Assembly: GCA_023664735.1 (NCBI GenBank)
Contig: JAMPFB010000003.1
Location: forward strand, 1 to 64,000
From: Robinsoniella sp.
GTDB taxonomy: Bacteria > Bacillota > Clostridia > Lachnospirales > Lachnospiraceae
Reading direction: 5' to 3'
Length of the DNA stretch: 64,000 nucleotides
The first letter of the stretch is position 1. Each line of letters starts with the position of its first letter. Below the pieces are notes generated by a model. It was given only the letters and a program-made list of their open reading frames with translations. It was not told the DNA's origin and searched no databases. The position numbers and the translations under genes were made by a program. This document shows, piece by piece, positions 54,324 through 62,181 of the stretch.

Positions 54324-54583
54324 ACAAGCCTGCAACAAAACAGCAACAGAGGGATGAGAGTGGATTGGCTTCCTTGTTTTTGATGGCGCTTTTCCTTAAC
54401 AGCCTTTTCAATGCACAGGGGAAAATTGCCATGGACGGCAATTTTAGTCATATCGCGCCATGGAAGGCGCTATATGACGACCCGTCCGGCATCTAAAACC
54501 TCCCAAGGCTGTTTAGGAAAAGCGCTATCAAAAACACAGAAGCCAATCCACTCTCATCCCTCTGTTGCGTCCGTTTAGCCACT
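54324..54583. repeat. Long palindromic element B2, inverted relative to B1
   Basis: Arms at 54343-54406 and 54505-54568 (begin GCAACAGAGGGATGAGAGTG) match those of B1. The 98-base loop is the reverse complement of the B1 loop with few changes. Outer flanks also match: GTGGCTA...GGAC before the B1 arm appears reversed after the B2 arm. The B1 and B2 copies bracket the BlaI/BlaR1-like operon. The remaining 54584-54727 contains the purL upstream region. Confidence 0.87.
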
Positions 54584-54727
54584 ACCTTCAAAAAAAAACA
54601 GACAACTGTTACATCATTATCAAAAACCCCCTTCTTTTCAGTTGAAAAACCCCAAAAATATTTGTATACTATAAAAAGACATTGCTCTTAAGAAAAAGAA
54701 AAAACAACAGACAACGGAGGAGTCATC

Positions 54728-57700
54728 ATGGCGAATGTGAAACGTATCTATGTAGAAAAGAAAGCGGATTTTGCAGTAAAAGCAAAAGAATTAAAAGAAG
54801 AAGTGGTTAGCTACCTTGGAATTACGGGAATTTCCCAAGTGAGAGTGTTAATCCGGTATGATGTGGAGAACCTTTCCGATGATATTTTTGAAAAAGCCTG
54901 CAAAACCGTCTTTAGCGAGCCTCCTGTAGATATTTTATTTTATGAGACCTTTGATATGGCAGATAATGCAAGGGTGTTCAGCGTGGAATATCTTCCGGGA
55001 CAATTTGACCAGCGGGCGGATTCCGCAGTGCAATGCGTGAGGTTTTTAAAGGAAGACGAAGAACCAGTTATCAAAACTGCTGTTACCTACGTATTTGAAG
55101 GAAGCATTCGTGATGATGAATTTGAAAAAATAAAGGCATACTGTATCAATCCGGTGGATTCCAAGGAAACGGATATGGTAAAACCGGACACCCTGATAAC
55201 AGAATTTGAAGAGCCGGAAGATGTGCTTGTTTTTGATGGATTTAAGGATATGTCAAAAGAAGAGCTGAAAGGGCTCTATGATTCTTTAGGACTTGCCATG
55301 ACCTTTCAGGATTTTCTGCATATTCAGACTTATTTTAAGGGAGAAGAAAACAGAGACCCTTCCATGACGGAAATACGGGTGTTGGATACTTATTGGTCTG
55401 ACCATTGCCGTCACACGACTTTTTCCACTGAGCTGAAAAATATAGAATTTGAAGATGGCTATTATAAGGCGCCAATCGTAAAGACCTATGAAAATTATTT
55501 AGAGACGAGAGAAGAGATTTTTAAAGGAAGAGATGATAAATTTGTCTGCCTGATGGATTTGGCATTAATGGCAATGCGGAAGCTGAAAAAGGAAGGCAGG
55601 CTGCAGGATTTGGAGGAATCCGATGAAATCAATGCCTGCTCTATTGTAGTCCCGGTGGAAATTGACGGAAAAGAAGAGGAATGGCTGGTATTTTTTAAAA
55701 ATGAAACCCACAACCATCCTACGGAAATCGAGCCGTTTGGTGGTGCTGCAACCTGCTTGGGCGGCGCTATCCGTGACCCGCTGTCGGGAAGAGGGTATGT
55801 ATATCAGGCAATGCGTGTAACAGGTGCGGCAGACCCTACTGTTCCGGTGGAAGAAACCTTAAAGGGAAAGCTGCCCCAGAAAAAGCTGGTCCGTGGTGCA
55901 GCAAATGGTTATTCCTCTTATGGAAACCAAATTGGACTTGCTACAGGATTGGTTAAGGAGATTTACCATCCCGATTATGTGGCTAAGAGAATGGAAATTG
56001 GCGCTGTTATGGGTGCAGCTCCTCGAAAAAACGTGATTCGGGAAACCTCTGATCCGGGAGACATTATTATATTATTGGGAGGAAGGACAGGACGTGATGG
56101 CTGTGGCGGTGCAACCGGTTCTTCTAAAGTCCATACGGAAGCATCCATTGAAACATGCGGCGCAGAGGTGCAAAAAGGAAATGCGCCTACGGAACGTAAG
56201 ATTCAAAGGTTATTCCGCAGGGAGGAAGTAAGCAGGCTCATTAAAAAGTGTAATGATTTCGGCGCTGGTGGTGTTTCTGTTGCTATTGGCGAACTGGCAG
56301 ACGGATTGATTGTAGATTTGGATAAGGTTCCAAAGAAATATGCGGGGCTGGATGGAACAGAGCTTGCTATTTCTGAGTCACAGGAAAGAATGGCTGTTGT
56401 GGTTGACAAAAAGGATGTGGAGCAGTTTTTGGCATATGCAGCAGAGGAAAATCTGGAAGCAGTGGAAGTGGCAGAGGTTACAGAAGCCCCAAGATTGATT
56501 TTAAAATGGCGTGGAAAAGAAATCGTAAACATTGCAAGGGCATTTTTGGATACCAATGGAGCACATCAGGAAACTGATGTAAAGGTGGACATGCCTGCAA
56601 AAGAGGAAAATTATTTTGCAAAGCCTGCACTTCCCAAAGTGGAAGAAGCGATAAAGGCTGGAGATATGAAAACAGCATGGCTGGAAACGGTCAGTGATTT
56701 AAATGTGTGCAGCCAGAAGGGGCTTGTGGAAATGTTTGATTCTTCCATCGGAGCAGCAAGTGTTTATATGCCTTATGGCGGTAAGTATCAGTTGACGGAA
56801 ACCCAGACCATGATTGCAAAGCTTCCTGTATTAAAGGGAGATACGGATGTGGTTACGATGATGAGCTATGGCTTTGACCCCTATCTTTCCAGTTGGAGCC
56901 CATACCATGGTGCAGTATATGCTGTGTTAGAGTCTATGGCAAAGATTGTGGCAGCAGGCGGAGATTATAAGAAGATTCGTTTTACCTTCCAAGAGTATTT
57001 CAGACGCATGACAGACGATCCGGAACGTTGGAGCCAGCCATTTGCAGCATTGCTTGGAGCATACGATGCCCAAATGGGCTTCGGCCTTCCAAGTATTGGA
57101 GGAAAGGACAGCATGTCAGGAACATTTAATGAAATAGATGTACCACCGACACTTGTGTCGTTTGCAGTGGATTTGGGAAAATATCAGGATGTAATCACTC
57201 CGGAGCTAAAACAATTGGGCAATAAAATTGTGAAATTGGAAATACCTAGAAATGAATATGATTTGCCAAGTTATGACAGGGCAATGGAAATATTTGAAGC
57301 ATGTCATATCCTGATTCAGAATAAGACAATCGTGTCAGCTTATGCCATGTCTGCAAATGGCATTGCAGCAGCAGTAACTAAGATGGCATTTGGAAACAAG
57401 CTGGGATTTGTGGCAGAAAATAGCCTTCCATTAGAGGCGTTTTTCCAAAATGAACTGGGTAATTTATTAGTGGAAATACCGGAAGAAAAGCTTTCGGAAG
57501 TTCAGATTCCTTATACTGTAATTGGTCAGGTCAGTGAAAGTGGATTTACTTATCAGGATGTGACGATTTCCACGGAGGAAGCGCTTTTAGCATGGAGCGG
57601 GAAACTGGAAAAGGTGTTCCCCACAAAAGCAGTAAAAGATGCGACAGTGATTGAAACAAAGCTTTATGATACAAAGGATGTTTATATCTGTAAAAATAAA

Positions 57701-58504
57701 GTAGCAAAGCCTACAGTATTTATTCCAGTATTTCCGGGAACCAACTGCGAATATGACAGCACGAGAGCCTTTGAAAGAGCAGGTGCTAATGTTATTACAA
57801 AGGTATTTAAGAATCTCACTGCAGAAGATATTAGAGACAGTGTGGAGGAATTTGAAAAAGCCATTTCAAAGTCGCAGATTATTATGTTTCCGGGAGGCTT
57901 TTCCGCAGGAGATGAGCCGGATGGAAGCGCAAAGTTTTTTGCAACGGCCTTCCAGAATGAAAAGATGAAGGAAGCAGTCACGAAGCTTTTGCAGGAAAGA
58001 GACGGGCTGGCACTGGGTATCTGTAATGGCTTTCAGGCATTGATTAAGCTGGGACTGGTGCCATATGGCGAAATCACAGGACAAAAGGAGGACTCCCCAA
58101 CCCTGACATTTAATACAATAAACCGCCATATCTCCAAAATGGTATATACGAAAGTAGTAACCAATAAATCCCCATGGCTTTTAGGCGCAGAGCTTGGAAA
58201 AACATATGTAACACCTGCTTCCCACGGAGAAGGCAGGTTTGTAGCAAGCAGGGAATGGATTGAGAAATTGTTTGCAAATGGGCAGGTGGCAACACAATAT
58301 GCTGACTTTAACGGAAATATTTCCATGGATGAAGAGTGGAACGTAAACGGCTCTTATGCTGCTATTGAAGGAATTACTTCTGCCGATGGCAGATGCCTTG
58401 GAAAAATGGCCCATGTGGAAAGAAGAGATACGGCAGTTGCCATGAATATTTATGGTGAACAGGATATGAAGATATTTGAATCTGGAGTGGAGTATTTTAA
58501 ATAA
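54728..58504 (+). CDS. purL: Phosphoribosylformylglycinamidine synthase, single chain
   Basis: The 1258-residue large-form FGAM synthase has two AIR-synthase-type halves (DTYWSDHCRHTTFSTE, NHPTEIEPFGGAATCLGG, GKDSMSGT). A C-terminal glutaminase follows, with its nucleophile in ALGICNGFQALIKLG and FPGTNCEYDSTRAF at its start. It converts FGAR to FGAM with ATP and glutamine in purine synthesis. GGAGG precedes the ATG. I see no purine riboswitch in the preceding 150 bases. No other pur genes are adjacent. Confidence 0.96.
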   Translation: MANVKRIYVEKKADFAVKAKELKEEVVSYLGITGISQVRVLIRYDVENLSDDIFEKACKTVFSEPPVDILFYETFDMADNARVFSVEYLPGQFDQRADSAVQCVRFLKEDEEPVIKTAVTYVFEGSIRDDEFEKIKAYCINPVDSKETDMVKPDTLITEFEEPEDVLVFDGFKDMSKEELKGLYDSLGLAMTFQDFLHIQTYFKGEENRDPSMTEIRVLDTYWSDHCRHTTFSTELKNIEFEDGYYKAPIVKTYENYLETREEIFKGRDDKFVCLMDLALMAMRKLKKEGRLQDLEESDEINACSIVVPVEIDGKEEEWLVFFKNETHNHPTEIEPFGGAATCLGGAIRDPLSGRGYVYQAMRVTGAADPTVPVEETLKGKLPQKKLVRGAANGYSSYGNQIGLATGLVKEIYHPDYVAKRMEIGAVMGAAPRKNVIRETSDPGDIIILLGGRTGRDGCGGATGSSKVHTEASIETCGAEVQKGNAPTERKIQRLFRREEVSRLIKKCNDFGAGGVSVAIGELADGLIVDLDKVPKKYAGLDGTELAISESQERMAVVVDKKDVEQFLAYAAEENLEAVEVAEVTEAPRLILKWRGKEIVNIARAFLDTNGAHQETDVKVDMPAKEENYFAKPALPKVEEAIKAGDMKTAWLETVSDLNVCSQKGLVEMFDSSIGAASVYMPYGGKYQLTETQTMIAKLPVLKGDTDVVTMMSYGFDPYLSSWSPYHGAVYAVLESMAKIVAAGGDYKKIRFTFQEYFRRMTDDPERWSQPFAALLGAYDAQMGFGLPSIGGKDSMSGTFNEIDVPPTLVSFAVDLGKYQDVITPELKQLGNKIVKLEIPRNEYDLPSYDRAMEIFEACHILIQNKTIVSAYAMSANGIAAAVTKMAFGNKLGFVAENSLPLEAFFQNELGNLLVEIPEEKLSEVQIPYTVIGQVSESGFTYQDVTISTEEALLAWSGKLEKVFPTKAVKDATVIETKLYDTKDVYICKNKVAKPTVFIPVFPGTNCEYDSTRAFERAGANVITKVFKNLTAEDIRDSVEEFEKAISKSQIIMFPGGFSAGDEPDGSAKFFATAFQNEKMKEAVTKLLQERDGLALGICNGFQALIKLGLVPYGEITGQKEDSPTLTFNTINRHISKMVYTKVVTNKSPWLLGAELGKTYVTPASHGEGRFVASREWIEKLFANGQVATQYADFNGNISMDEEWNVNGSYAAIEGITSADGRCLGKMAHVERRDTAVAMNIYGEQDMKIFESGVEYFK

Positions 58505-58597
58505 GGAAAATGCGTACCTTAAGGCACATTCGATTATCCTGTGAGGTAATCAGTCGTAGCTCTAAAAAGAGAAAGCAGAGCAAACAGAACAAACAAA

Positions 58598-58637
58598 CGA
58601 CATTGCAGAGAAGAAACCTTCCTGCAATGTCGTTTTT
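58598..58637 (+). terminator. Rho-independent terminator after purL
   Basis: CGACATTGCAG (58598-58608) pairs with CTGCAATGTCG (58622-58632), followed by five Ts. Confidence 0.85.
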
Positions 58638-58701
58638 ATTCAGGAGGAGCATCTATAATTTTATAGAAATATAGTTTTGTACAAATTAGATTGACATCAT
58701 T

Positions 58702-59118
58702 TTATATTTGTCTATGGTCTAAAAATCTTATTTTCGGTTCCTCTCTTTTTGGTTTTTCCATTGTATTGGCAGGCATATCACTTTTCAGTGCATTCTCCAC
58801 CTCATGTAAAAGCTGGCTCTGGCATATATTACAAAATTGCCCTATAGGAATAGGACGGCCACATCTTTCGCAGCTTGAATATGCTTCCTGCTCATCTGAT
58901 AAATGGATTTTTTCCTCTCTAATCCATTGTTTGATTTGGGATAAGGCAATCTCGCAATCCTTTGCCACTTGTGCCATTCTTGCCCCTGTGTGCTCTGTTA
59001 TATATTCTTTGACTACACAAAATTCTTCTTCCAATCTATTTTTGCACTCAGGACAAACCACGTCTCCTGTTAAATAATTGAACAGCCGTCTGCATTCCGG
59101 ACATGTTTTTAATTCCAT
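58702..59118 (-). CDS. Zinc-ribbon protein resembling flagellar-operon YvyF family
   Basis: The 138-residue protein has two CxxC pairs at the N-terminus (TCPECRRLFNYLTGDVVCPEC) and a third set (CERCGRPIPIGQFCNIC) after a helical middle with IKQWIREEKI. This layout resembles the YvyF/TIGR03826 family, named from flagellar operons but also found alone in Clostridia. No flagellar gene is near. The role is unknown; nucleic-acid or regulator binding is possible. AGGGAGG lies before the ATG at 59118. Confidence 0.72.
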   Translation of the reverse strand: MELKTCPECRRLFNYLTGDVVCPECKNRLEEEFCVVKEYITEHTGARMAQVAKDCEIALSQIKQWIREEKIHLSDEQEAYSSCERCGRPIPIGQFCNICQSQLLHEVENALKSDMPANTMEKPKREEPKIRFLDHRQI

Positions 59119-59560
59119 GGATTTCCTCCCTTTTTAAAAGATTATGGTACTATGGTACTGCCAAATTATATATCCCGTCAAGGACATTTTTAAAAACATG
59201 CTCTATGTGGTACATCCTCTGCGTCTGTGGGCTGAACTGTTAGCAATAGTATAAAGCTTAAAAATACCCATTGACAATCAAAAAAACTTTCTGTATTCTA
59301 TACCTACAGTCAAATATCCAAATATCTGGCATTTCGCCATTATTTCAACAAAGAGAAAAGAATAAAAAAGGAGAGTGAAAAAGACCAATATAGAATATTA
59401 TAAAAAATACGAAATAAAATAAAAAAAATAACGTTTTTATTGCAAAAAAAGTCAACGGATTGTATAATACAGGAAAGGTATAAATGATAAATCAATCATC
59501 TTTTTTGTCAGTTTCTATGTTTTTGCAATAAGGGCAGGAAATGGGCAAAGGAGAAGATGA
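59119..59560. other. Intergenic region with dispersed repeat
   Basis: It contains 59198-59242, a copy of the 45-base repeat at 81-125 (ATGCTCTATG ... TGTGGGCTGAACTGTTA). The rest is AT-rich. A likely promoter, TTGTATAATAC-containing, lies near 59459, before the Rpn gene. No gene is seen. Confidence 0.45.
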
Positions 59561-60526
59561 TTGAGAAAAGATATTATTACAACAGGATATTTTCAGGATA
59601 ATGAAAGGTTTGCAGATTTCTTTAACGGATATGTTTTCAGGGGAAAGAAGATTATTCAGCCTGAGCATTTAGTGGAACAGGAAATCCGGGGAGTCATGGG
59701 AAGGAATGTGATAAGTGGTAAGGACGGCAGGAAATATTTGTATCGGGACATCCTGAAAAAAAGCTGTCAGGGAATGGATTACCTGTTATTGGGAATAGAA
59801 AATCAATCGGATATTCATTATGCCATGCCAATACGAAATATGATTTATGATGCCATTGCATATGATGAACAGCTAACTAGCATAAGAAAAAAGCATAGGC
59901 AGGTTCAGGATTTGGAGGGGGCAGAGAAACTATCCGGATTTAGCAGGCATGACCGCCTTACACCGATTATATCGGCTGTTATATATTATGGGAAACAGCC
60001 ATGGGATGGTCCAAAGGACTTGTTTGGTATGCTTCAGATGTCTGCGATACCAAAAGAAGCATTGAAATATATCAATAATAATAAAACTACTATTTTTGAA
60101 GTAAGACGTGATAAGGTGGATTGCTTTCAGACAGAAATCAGGCAATGCTTTCAATTTCTGCAATATGAATCCGATAGGAAGGCATTGAGACAGCTTTTGG
60201 AAAAGGACAAGGCTTATCAGAGGCTGAGCGAAGATGCCTTTGAAATGTTAAGTGTCTTATCAGGAGAAAGGAATTTGATAATAAATAAGGAACAATATGG
60301 TTCCAAAAGAGAAGGAGGCTATGATATGTGCAAAGCGTTTGAGGATGAGAGGTTAGAAGGAAAACGAGAAGGTAAAAAAGAAGGGATTAAGATTGGAGAA
60401 AACAGGGCGATTAAGAAAATGGCTTGTGGCATGAGAAGCCTTGGAATATCCATAGATCTTATTCTGCAGGCAATTATGGAAAGCTATCATTTATCCAGAA
60501 CAGAGGCAGAAAGATATTTAAATTAA
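59561..60526 (+). CDS. Rpn-family PD-(D/E)XK nuclease (transposase_31-like)
   Basis: The 321-residue protein has the Rpn-type core: DNERFADFFNGYVFRGKKII near the start, then a Lys-rich strand and LLLGIENQSDIHYAMPIRN, where GIENQ carries the E-x-Q form of the nuclease motif. The C-terminal tail is Lys-rich with a helical end. Rpn proteins are DNases linked to RecA-independent recombination and phage defence. The start is TTG at 59561 after AAAGGAG; no better start exists upstream. Confidence 0.8.
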   Translation: MRKDIITTGYFQDNERFADFFNGYVFRGKKIIQPEHLVEQEIRGVMGRNVISGKDGRKYLYRDILKKSCQGMDYLLLGIENQSDIHYAMPIRNMIYDAIAYDEQLTSIRKKHRQVQDLEGAEKLSGFSRHDRLTPIISAVIYYGKQPWDGPKDLFGMLQMSAIPKEALKYINNNKTTIFEVRRDKVDCFQTEIRQCFQFLQYESDRKALRQLLEKDKAYQRLSEDAFEMLSVLSGERNLIINKEQYGSKREGGYDMCKAFEDERLEGKREGKKEGIKIGENRAIKKMACGMRSLGISIDLILQAIMESYHLSRTEAERYLN

Positions 60527-60544
60527 ATTTAAGGACATTATTTA

Positions 60545-60590
60545 AAAAAGGAGAAGGTATTTTCCAACTGGAAAACACCTTCTCCTTTTT
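60545..60590. terminator. Bidirectional terminator between rpn-like gene and dpaA
   Basis: AAAAAGGAGAAGGT pairs with ACCTTCTCCTTTTT around an inner TTTTCC/GGAAAA stem; A and T runs flank both sides. Confidence 0.85.
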
Positions 60591-60622
60591 CTGACATATA
60601 TTGACATATAGGGAGGAATGTC

Positions 60623-61519
60623 ATGAAAGAAAAAAAGATATTTGTAGTAGGTGGAGATAAGAGACAATATTATCTTGCTATGGAATTATGGAAAAAAGGA
60701 TTTCCAATCACATGTTATGGAATGAAACAGTTGGAAGAAAGGGATTTTATAAAAACCCCGGAAACACTGGAACTGGGAATGATTGACAGTGATGTCATAC
60801 TACTACCTGTACCGGTTTTGCAAGATAACTTGCAAGTAAAATCAAAAGAAAAAACTATTTTATTGAAGGAGCTGGAAGACCAAATAAAAAAGGGACAAAT
60901 GATATTTGGAGGTAAAATACCAAAAGGTCTGAAGGAAATATGCCGGAAAAAAGAGGCACAGTGCTTGGATTACATGGAAATGGAACAGGTTGCGCTAAAG
61001 AACGCAGTGCCTACGGCAGAAGGAGCCATTTTAGAAGCTATGAAGCTAAGTAATATAGCAATACAAAAAAGTCGTTGTCTAATAATCGGCTTTGGAAAAT
61101 GTGGGGAAGCTCTGGCGGAAAAACTATCTGCTTTAGGTGCTGAGGTTACGATTATGGCGAGAAGCGAAGAAGCAAGAAATAAAGGAGCATTTTGCGGTTA
61201 TCAGACAAGAGATATGTTTGGGAAGGAATCGGAAGAGGAAGCTTCTTATAAAAAAGCAAAAAAAATGGATTATCAATTTATTTTCAATACAGTACCGGCA
61301 ATGGTCATGGATAAAAATATTTTGAGGGATTTGCTGGAAGAAAAGGAAGAGGAAGAATACCCCATCATTATTGACATCTCCTCTGCACCGGGCGGGGTGG
61401 ACTTTGAGTATTGTAAGGAAATGTCCGTAAAAGCAGGGCTTTATCTGGGGATTCCGGGAAAATATGCACCAAAAACAGCGGGTGTTATTTTATCGGAAGC
61501 AGTATTGCAACAGTTATAA
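60623..61519 (+). CDS. dpaA: Dipicolinate synthase subunit A
   Basis: The 298-residue protein begins KIFVVGGDKRQYYLAMELWKK, typical of DpaA/SpoVFA, and has a Rossmann motif CLIIGFGKCGEALAEKLSALG. With DpaB it oxidises dihydrodipicolinate-type intermediates to dipicolinic acid in the mother cell; the acid gives spores their heat resistance. It is 35 bases from dpaB. The gene implies the host sporulates, so mother-cell control (SigK) is expected, although the promoter is not clear. Confidence 0.93.
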   Translation: MKEKKIFVVGGDKRQYYLAMELWKKGFPITCYGMKQLEERDFIKTPETLELGMIDSDVILLPVPVLQDNLQVKSKEKTILLKELEDQIKKGQMIFGGKIPKGLKEICRKKEAQCLDYMEMEQVALKNAVPTAEGAILEAMKLSNIAIQKSRCLIIGFGKCGEALAEKLSALGAEVTIMARSEEARNKGAFCGYQTRDMFGKESEEEASYKKAKKMDYQFIFNTVPAMVMDKNILRDLLEEKEEEEYPIIIDISSAPGGVDFEYCKEMSVKAGLYLGIPGKYAPKTAGVILSEAVLQQL

Positions 61520-61553
61520 ATTTGAAAAGAAGGTATCAAAACAGGAGGTTATT

Positions 61554-62144
61554 ATGAAAGAGTTAAAAGAGCTGACCGTAGGATTGGCGATTACAGGTTC
61601 CTTTTGTACATTTGATAAGATAAAGAAAGCTGCAAAAGAATTAAAGGAGACAGGAATGGAAATACAACCGATTTTTTCCAACCAGACAGCTACTTGTGAC
61701 TGCAGATTTGGCAAAGCAGAGGAATTTGTAAAGGAAATAGAAGCGATTGCAGGTAAAAAAGGAATTTACTCTATTTGTGAGGCAGAACCCATTGGACCGA
61801 AGGGCTATCTGGATGTGCTTGTAATAGCGCCCTGTACCGGAAATACTATGGCAAAGCTTTGCAATGGCATTACGGATTCCCCTGTGCTTATGGCAGCTAA
61901 GGCTCATCTTAGAAATGAAAAGCCTTTGGTCATTTCCATTTCCACAAACGATGCCCTTGGCATGAATTTTAAGAACTTAGGGCAGCTTATGAACATGAAA
62001 AATATATATTTCGTTCCTTTCGGACAGGATAATTATGAGAAAAAACCGGCATCCATGATTGCCCATACCGAGCTGATTATAGATACCATACAGGCTGCAT
62101 TGCAGGGAAAGCAGATACAGCCTGTGATACAGGGGTATGAATAA
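61554..62144 (+). CDS. dpaB: Dipicolinate synthase subunit B (flavoprotein)
   Basis: The 196-residue flavoprotein-fold subunit starts LTVGLAITGSFCTFDKIKKA and keeps LDVLVIAPCTGNTMAKLCNG, the flavin-binding segment of this family. The start at 61554 has AGGAGG eight bases upstream; an in-frame ATG at 61464 lies inside dpaA. It partners DpaA. It converges with asnB on the minus strand, with no strong terminator visible in the 37-base gap. Confidence 0.93.
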   Translation: MKELKELTVGLAITGSFCTFDKIKKAAKELKETGMEIQPIFSNQTATCDCRFGKAEEFVKEIEAIAGKKGIYSICEAEPIGPKGYLDVLVIAPCTGNTMAKLCNGITDSPVLMAAKAHLRNEKPLVISISTNDALGMNFKNLGQLMNMKNIYFVPFGQDNYEKKPASMIAHTELIIDTIQAALQGKQIQPVIQGYE

Positions 62145-62181
62145 GCAGGAAAAGGATACAGCTTATATATTGTGCTCAATA

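Noticed and set aside
54584..54727. Purine riboswitch before purL
   Set aside because: No paired three-way junction with the conserved loop bases could be found; only an ordinary leader.
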